A DNA stretch of 64,000 nt, taken from the NCBI GenBank assembly GCA_903906315.1, contig CAIVJW010000156.1, positions 41,161-105,160 on the forward strand, written 5' to 3'. The notes under the pieces were generated by a model. That model saw only the letters and a list, made by a program, of their open reading frames with translations, made no database searches and was not told the DNA's origin. Shown here one piece after another: positions 61,452 through 64,000 of this stretch. Numbering within the stretch: the first letter of the stretch is position 1; the number at the start of each line of letters is the position of its first letter. Source of the stretch: an uncultured delta proteobacterium. GTDB lineage: Bacteria > Myxococcota_A > Polyangia > Polyangiales > Polyangiaceae. A program made the position numbers and the translations under genes.

Positions 61452-63569
61452 ATGGCCACCGTGGAATCCGAGGGCGACCGCAAGGGTTCCGACCCACCGT
61501 TCCGGCGCTCGTCGAGCGGCTCCGGCACGCGCGTCCGTCCCCGCATCGGCCGCTACGAGGTGGTCGGCGAGATCGCCTCCGGCGGCATGGCCACGGTCTA
61601 CCTCGCGCTCCTCGCCGGCGGCCGGGGCGCGCAGCGCTTCGTCGCCCTCAAGGTCCTCCACCCGCACCTCGCGCGCGAGCCCGAGTTCGTCGCGATGTTC
61701 CTCGACGAGGCCCGGCTGGCCTCGAGCATCCGCGACCCGCACGTCGTGCCGATCGCCGAGATCGGCCGAACCGAGGACGGCTTCTTCCTCGTCATGGACT
61801 ACGTCGAGGGCGACACCCTCGCGCGCTTCGCGGCCCGCGCCGCGACGCGCGGTACCCGCCTGCCGCGCGACGTCGTCGTGCGCGTGCTGCTCGACACGCT
61901 CACGGGGCTGCACGCTGCCCACGAGCTCACGGACGACGCCGGTCGCTCGCTCGGCCTCGTCCATCGCGACGTGTCCCCGCAGAACATCCTGCTCGGCACC
62001 GACGGCTTCGCCCGCATCACCGATTTCGGCGTCGCCCGGGCGGCCTCGCGCCTCTCGAGCACCCGCAACGGTCGTCTCAAGGGCAAGCTCGCCTACATGG
62101 CCCCCGAGCAAGCGCGCAGCGAATCGACCGACCGACGCGCCGACGTCTTTGCAGCCGGCATCCTGCTCTGGGAGATGCTCGCGGGCAGGCGCCTCTTCAA
62201 GGCCGAGACGGAGGCGGCGACCATCCTCCGGGTCGTGGTCGACCTCATCCCACGCCTCAACTCCGTCGCCCCCGACGTCCCCGCGCCCTTCGACGCCGTC
62301 TGCGCGAAGGCCCTCGCGCGCAACCCGGACGATCGCTACCAGACCGCCCGACTGATGGCCGACGGCCTCGCTGCCGCCGCCGCCGAGGTCGCCGCGTCCT
62401 CTCCGCTCGACCTCGGCGTCGCCTCGCCGCGCGACGTCGCCGCCTACGTGCAGCAGGTGATCGGGCAGGAAATCGCGATGCAGCGCGACGTCGTCCGCTC
62501 CTGGCTCGAGCACAGCGAGCCCAGCGAGCCGAGCGAAGCGGACGTCCCGAACGCGCGCTGGAGCACGACGGCCCGGCTGCCACTCCACCGCCCGCTCGGC
62601 GAGGTGGCTTCCAGGGACTCGAGCGATGGCGTGACCGCGACGACGACCCTCGGGGACGACGCTCGTCCGGCCGTCGAAGCGGCGCTCCGCGAGCTGGACG
62701 CTGCCGCCGGCGCGCTCGGCACGCGCCTCGGACCGGGCACGCCGCTCACCATCACGGAGGCGTCGACCGCAGAGGGCGCGCCCGCGAAGCCCCGACTTCT
62801 GCTTCAGCCGGAGGGCCCCCGCGCTCCCCACCCGCGCCCCGTCCGCTCCCTGATGAGCCCCCAGGGCGCCCCTGCCGCGGTCCCGACCCCGACGGCGACC
62901 CGTCGAGGCATGGGCCCGATCCGCCCGCTCCCGGCGCCGCCGACGGCCCCGATCCGCCCGCCGCCTGCGTTGCCCGCCGCCGCTCAGGTGCCGACGCCGC
63001 GCTCCGCAGCGTCTGCGCTCGGGACGTCCCCGGGTCCTCCCTTCGCCGTCGAGCGCCCGCCGCCTCCCGAGGCTCCGGTCGAGCCCGCGAGCGCTCCCGC
63101 CGTCGAGCCCGTGCCTCCTCCGGTCGGCTCCGCACCCGGCGCCCAGGTCGCCGCGCCGCCGTGGTCCGCACCCCCAAGCCTTCGAGGCGGCAGACCGGGG
63201 CCGACGGCCCTCGTTCTCGTCATCGCGTTCGCCGCCGTCGTGACGGGCCTCCTGTTGGCGCGCAGCGAGTCGGTCGACGAGCCGGTGGGGACGCCCCTGC
63301 CGCTTCCTCCGCCCGTCGCAGTAGCCCCGTCCGTGCCGTCCACGGCCGCGGCGGGAGCCCCAGCGTCGGCGCCCGCTACCCCAGTAGAGCCGACCGCCAC
63401 AGCGACCGCTCCCGAAGCGTCCACGACGCACCCCGCCCAGGTCCGCACGCGCCAAAGCCCGGCGCCAAAGCCGGGCGCCGGCCCGTCCGCCGCATCGGTC
63501 GCCGTGCCGAGGTCCGCCGTTGCTCCGAACGAAGTCGCCGACGACTTCTCGAACCCCTACCGCCATTGA
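61452..63569 (+). CDS. Ser/Thr protein kinase, membrane-anchored
   Basis: 705 residues. Kinase domain (about 33-300): Gly loop IASGGMATVYLA, FVALKVLHPHL lysine, LVHRDVSPQNILLG catalytic loop (the HRDVSPQN variant typical of myxobacteria), ITDFGVARA and KLAYMAPEQARS. A long Pro/Ala-rich linker leads to one TM helix (GPTALVLVIAFAAVVTGLLL, about 583-602) and a short Pro/Thr-rich periplasmic tail. The kinase therefore faces the cytoplasm. Probably cotranscribed with the TPR/PEGA-like gene upstream, a likely partner or substrate. Confidence 0.93.
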   Translation: MATVESEGDRKGSDPPFRRSSSGSGTRVRPRIGRYEVVGEIASGGMATVYLALLAGGRGAQRFVALKVLHPHLAREPEFVAMFLDEARLASSIRDPHVVPIAEIGRTEDGFFLVMDYVEGDTLARFAARAATRGTRLPRDVVVRVLLDTLTGLHAAHELTDDAGRSLGLVHRDVSPQNILLGTDGFARITDFGVARAASRLSSTRNGRLKGKLAYMAPEQARSESTDRRADVFAAGILLWEMLAGRRLFKAETEAATILRVVVDLIPRLNSVAPDVPAPFDAVCAKALARNPDDRYQTARLMADGLAAAAAEVAASSPLDLGVASPRDVAAYVQQVIGQEIAMQRDVVRSWLEHSEPSEPSEADVPNARWSTTARLPLHRPLGEVASRDSSDGVTATTTLGDDARPAVEAALRELDAAAGALGTRLGPGTPLTITEASTAEGAPAKPRLLLQPEGPRAPHPRPVRSLMSPQGAPAAVPTPTATRRGMGPIRPLPAPPTAPIRPPPALPAAAQVPTPRSAASALGTSPGPPFAVERPPPPEAPVEPASAPAVEPVPPPVGSAPGAQVAAPPWSAPPSLRGGRPGPTALVLVIAFAAVVTGLLLARSESVDEPVGTPLPLPPPVAVAPSVPSTAAAGAPASAPATPVEPTATATAPEASTTHPAQVRTRQSPAPKPGAGPSAASVAVPRSAVAPNEVADDFSNPYRH

Positions 63570-63642
63570 CCAGGGGCCGGCCCGGGTGCGAGGCGCGGCG
63601 GATCGCCGCCGTCGAAAAACGACAGGCTCCCCGAAGAACGCG

Positions 63643-63671
63643 TTGACAAGACAGGCCGGGGGCTTTAAAGA
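63643..63671 (+). promoter_or_regulatory. rRNA operon promoter
   Basis: Perfect -35 TTGACA (63643-63648) and an AT-rich -10 region TTTAAAGAT (hexamer TAAAGA at 63666-63671 gives 17-base spacing). It is the best sigma-70-type -35 in the window and lies about 240 bases before the mature 16S end, a typical leader length. Confidence 0.65.
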
Positions 63672-63765
63672 TGCGCCTCCTCAGCGACGCAGCGGACGGC
63701 AGCAAGCCGGCCGGGCGAACTGAGGACGGACGACAAGCGCCTGCGATAGCGGGCGGTCCGGCTCG

Positions 63766-63785
63766 GTCCTTGAAAACTGGATTGT
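63766..63785 (+). promoter_or_regulatory. boxA-like antitermination element in rRNA leader
   Basis: GTCCTTGAAAACTGGAT resembles the (C/T)TTTGAAAACTGAAT element in rRNA leaders of many bacteria, where NusB/NusE bind to prevent early termination. Position within the leader fits. Confidence 0.55.
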
Positions 63786-63908
63786 ATGCCTACGAGATGA
63801 TGTGGGCCCAAGAGGCGGCTGGCGCAAGTCACGCCGACCTCGACACATCATGCTTGAAGAAGCATGAGCACGCTGTCTCATCTAGCCGGTGGGACAGATA
63901 ACAGGATT

Positions 63909-64000
63909 TAACTGGAGAGTTTGATCCTGGCTCAGAACGAACGTTAGCGGCGCGCCTAACACATGCAAGTCGAGCGAGAAAGGGTTTCGGCCCCGGTAAA
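63909..64000 (+). rRNA. 16S ribosomal RNA, 5' end (continues beyond window)
   Basis: AGAGTTTGATCCTGGCTCAG begins at 63916, followed by AACGAACGTTAGCGGCGCGC and CCTAACACATGCAAGTCGAG, the invariant start of bacterial 16S. The mature end is placed seven bases before AGAGTTTG by analogy with E. coli numbering. The CGAGAAAGGGTTTCGGCCCC loop after position 60 resembles Polyangiales myxobacteria. Only ~92 bases are present. Confidence 0.97.

Noticed and set aside
63770..63796. Second rRNA promoter (TTGAAA with TATGCC or TACGAG)
   Set aside because: Spacings of 9 or 15 bases do not fit, and the sequence is better explained as a boxA-like element.

Overview
The window is about 70% GC, fully assembled-looking chromosomal DNA from a deltaproteobacterial myxobacterium (Myxococcota, most likely order Polyangiales). 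The evidence is the 16S rRNA 5' end at the right edge, the many secreted lipoproteins with Gly- or Pro-rich linkers, Ser/Thr kinases with the HRDVSPQN-type loop, a kinase-PilZ fusion, and a branched-chain 2-oxoacid dehydrogenase operon. No phage, IS element, plasmid gene, tRNA or CRISPR array was seen. Codon use looks uniform, so this reads as core chromosome with lineage-specific envelope genes.

Layout. 0-6 kb: the end of pgi, small envelope proteins, a Ppx/GppA-HD phosphatase and a TerB-PPP phosphatase fusion. 6.4-12.3 kb: a tightly coupled run of lipoprotein, Tat-type DUF4159 protein and VWA membrane protein, then a lipoprotein coupled to a secreted collagen-like protein. 12.3-12.6 kb: a 90-bp tandem repeat. 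12.7-17.3 kb: holA, an MFS exporter, a Uma2 nuclease-like protein and a Ser/Thr kinase with a PilZ domain. 17.4-21.4 kb: a membrane glycosyltransferase-like protein divergent from a GT2 glycosyltransferase and a membrane sulfatase/phosphotransferase. 21.5-25.4 kb: a hotdog thioesterase and pta-ackA. 25.5-28.1 kb: three secreted or lipid-anchored proteins. 28.6-33 kb: a multi-TM sensor kinase, a divergent response regulator and an acyltransferase. 33-43.6 kb: a PilZ-like protein, lipoproteins, an MltD-like transglycosylase with LysM repeats, and a FadL-like porin translationally coupled to a 1296-residue lipoprotein. 43.7-50 kb: glmU, ribA, cheW-cheA and rlmN. 50-51 kb: a roughly 1-kb non-coding stretch with a nested inverted repeat and DnaA-box-like sites. 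51-60.2 kb: an envelope protein, mtnA, lipA, a TerB-like protein and the three-gene branched-chain dehydrogenase operon. 60.3-63.6 kb: a secreted TPR/PEGA-like protein and a Ser/Thr kinase. 63.6-64 kb: the rRNA promoter, leader and start of 16S.

Two things recur. Many genes overlap their upstream neighbour by 1-8 bases (GTGA, ATGA, TTGA, TGATG), so translational coupling is common. At least eleven genes have a TAnnnT-type hexamer only 6-9 bases before the start codon and no Shine-Dalgarno sequence, which suggests leaderless transcripts; I used this to choose several starts (kinase 17348, acyltransferase 33037, rlmN 49962).

Functionally, lipA and the E1-alpha/E1-beta/E2 genes form a lipoylation and branched-chain oxidation unit that would feed iso-fatty-acid primers. 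pta-ackA handles acetyl-CoA/acetate and glmU supplies UDP-GlcNAc. The cheA-cheW pair, the sensor kinase/response regulator pair and two Ser/Thr kinases provide signalling. The rest is largely envelope biology of unknown detail. All identifications come from reading motifs by eye; no database search was run.
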